Assembly: GCA_023461135.1 (NCBI GenBank)
Contig: JAEWNX010000365.1
Span: 1-5,196, forward strand
Reading direction: 5' to 3'
DNA length: 5,196 bases
DNA from: Pseudomonadota bacterium
GTDB lineage: Bacteria; Pseudomonadota; Alphaproteobacteria; Caulobacterales; Aquidulcibacteraceae
Shown: positions 5,127 through 5,196 of the stretch, in pieces
Layout of the letters: each line of letters begins with the position of its first letter
Position numbering within the stretch: position 1 is the stretch's first letter
Notes under the pieces: generated by a model
What the model was told of the DNA's origin: nothing
Seen by the model: only the letters and a program-made list of their open reading frames with translations
The model's database searches: none
Made by a program: the position numbers and the translations under genes

Positions 5127-5196
5127 TGCACCGCGCCGACGTTTTCGACGCCGAGAAGCGTTCCGCCATCATGCGCGCGGTGAAGTCGTCCGACAC
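5126..5196 (+). CDS. vsr: Very short patch repair endonuclease Vsr (5' end only; runs off the window)
   Basis: The first 23 residues, MHRADVFDAEKRSAIMRAVK then SSD and a following Thr (AC-), match the start of Vsr proteins. Escherichia coli Vsr, as I recall it, reads ADVHDKATRSKNMRAIATRD then T at the same place, sharing the DV.D...RS..MRA....DT spacing. Vsr nicks 5' of the mismatched T in T:G mispairs left by deamination of 5-methylcytosine at the partner methylase's site, starting very short patch repair. The catalytic Asp and metal-binding residues lie beyond the window, so integrity cannot be judged. The ATG shares its A with the methyltransferase TGA (TGATG) and has no Shine-Dalgarno sequence, so translation probably depends on reinitiation by terminating ribosomes. 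A GTG immediately before (5123) is an alternative start. The context next to a C5 methyltransferase gene strongly supports the call. Confidence 0.87.
   Translation, partial: MHRADVFDAEKRSAIMRAVKSSD

Noticed and set aside
1..5196. Phage, transposon or genomic island signature around the methyltransferase-vsr pair
   Set aside because: No integrase, transposase, tRNA, terminal repeats or shift in base composition is visible in the window.

Overview
The window is uniformly GC-rich DNA with strong G/C bias at third codon positions. It looks like the chromosome of an alphaproteobacterium. The small secreted CC_3452-like protein, an ExoD protein and several alphaproteobacterial-type lipoproteins point towards the Caulobacterales/Hyphomonadaceae neighbourhood. 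That placement is an inference from remembered family distributions, not a computed result. No tRNA, rRNA, insertion sequence, CRISPR array or clear compositional island was seen.

Layout, left to right: (1) the probable last codons of a plus-strand gene (to 44), nearly touching a convergent minus-strand gene (49-1173) for an unrecognised inner-membrane protein with a long periplasmic coiled coil. (2) A 264-bp divergent intergenic region (1174-1437) with an AT-rich patch and several GC-rich dyads, then a small exported four-cysteine protein (1438-1773). (3) A convergent minus-strand lipoprotein gene (1803-2285), with a hairpin at the junction. (4) A short divergent region, then an ExoD-family membrane protein (2387-3046). 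(5) A convergent lipoprotein gene (3050-3919) ending 3 bp from the exoD-like stop; its product has six cysteines in the mature domain besides the lipidated one. (6) A 67-bp divergent region with a dyad and a -10-like box directly against the start of a C5 cytosine DNA methyltransferase gene (3987-5126). (7) The start of a vsr-type mismatch endonuclease gene (5126 to beyond 5196), overlapping the methyltransferase stop.

Most of the window reads as single genes in alternating orientation, many coding envelope proteins, with little sign of operons. The exception is the methyltransferase-vsr pair. Vsr nicks at T:G mismatches made by deamination of 5-methylcytosine, so methylation and the repair of its mutagenic by-product appear to be translated in a coupled way. 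No cognate restriction endonuclease is visible, but the window ends inside vsr, so one could lie just downstream. I found no convincing novel multi-gene system. The most interesting items are the methyltransferase-vsr unit with its apparently leaderless start, the coiled-coil membrane protein, and the cysteine-rich lipoprotein.
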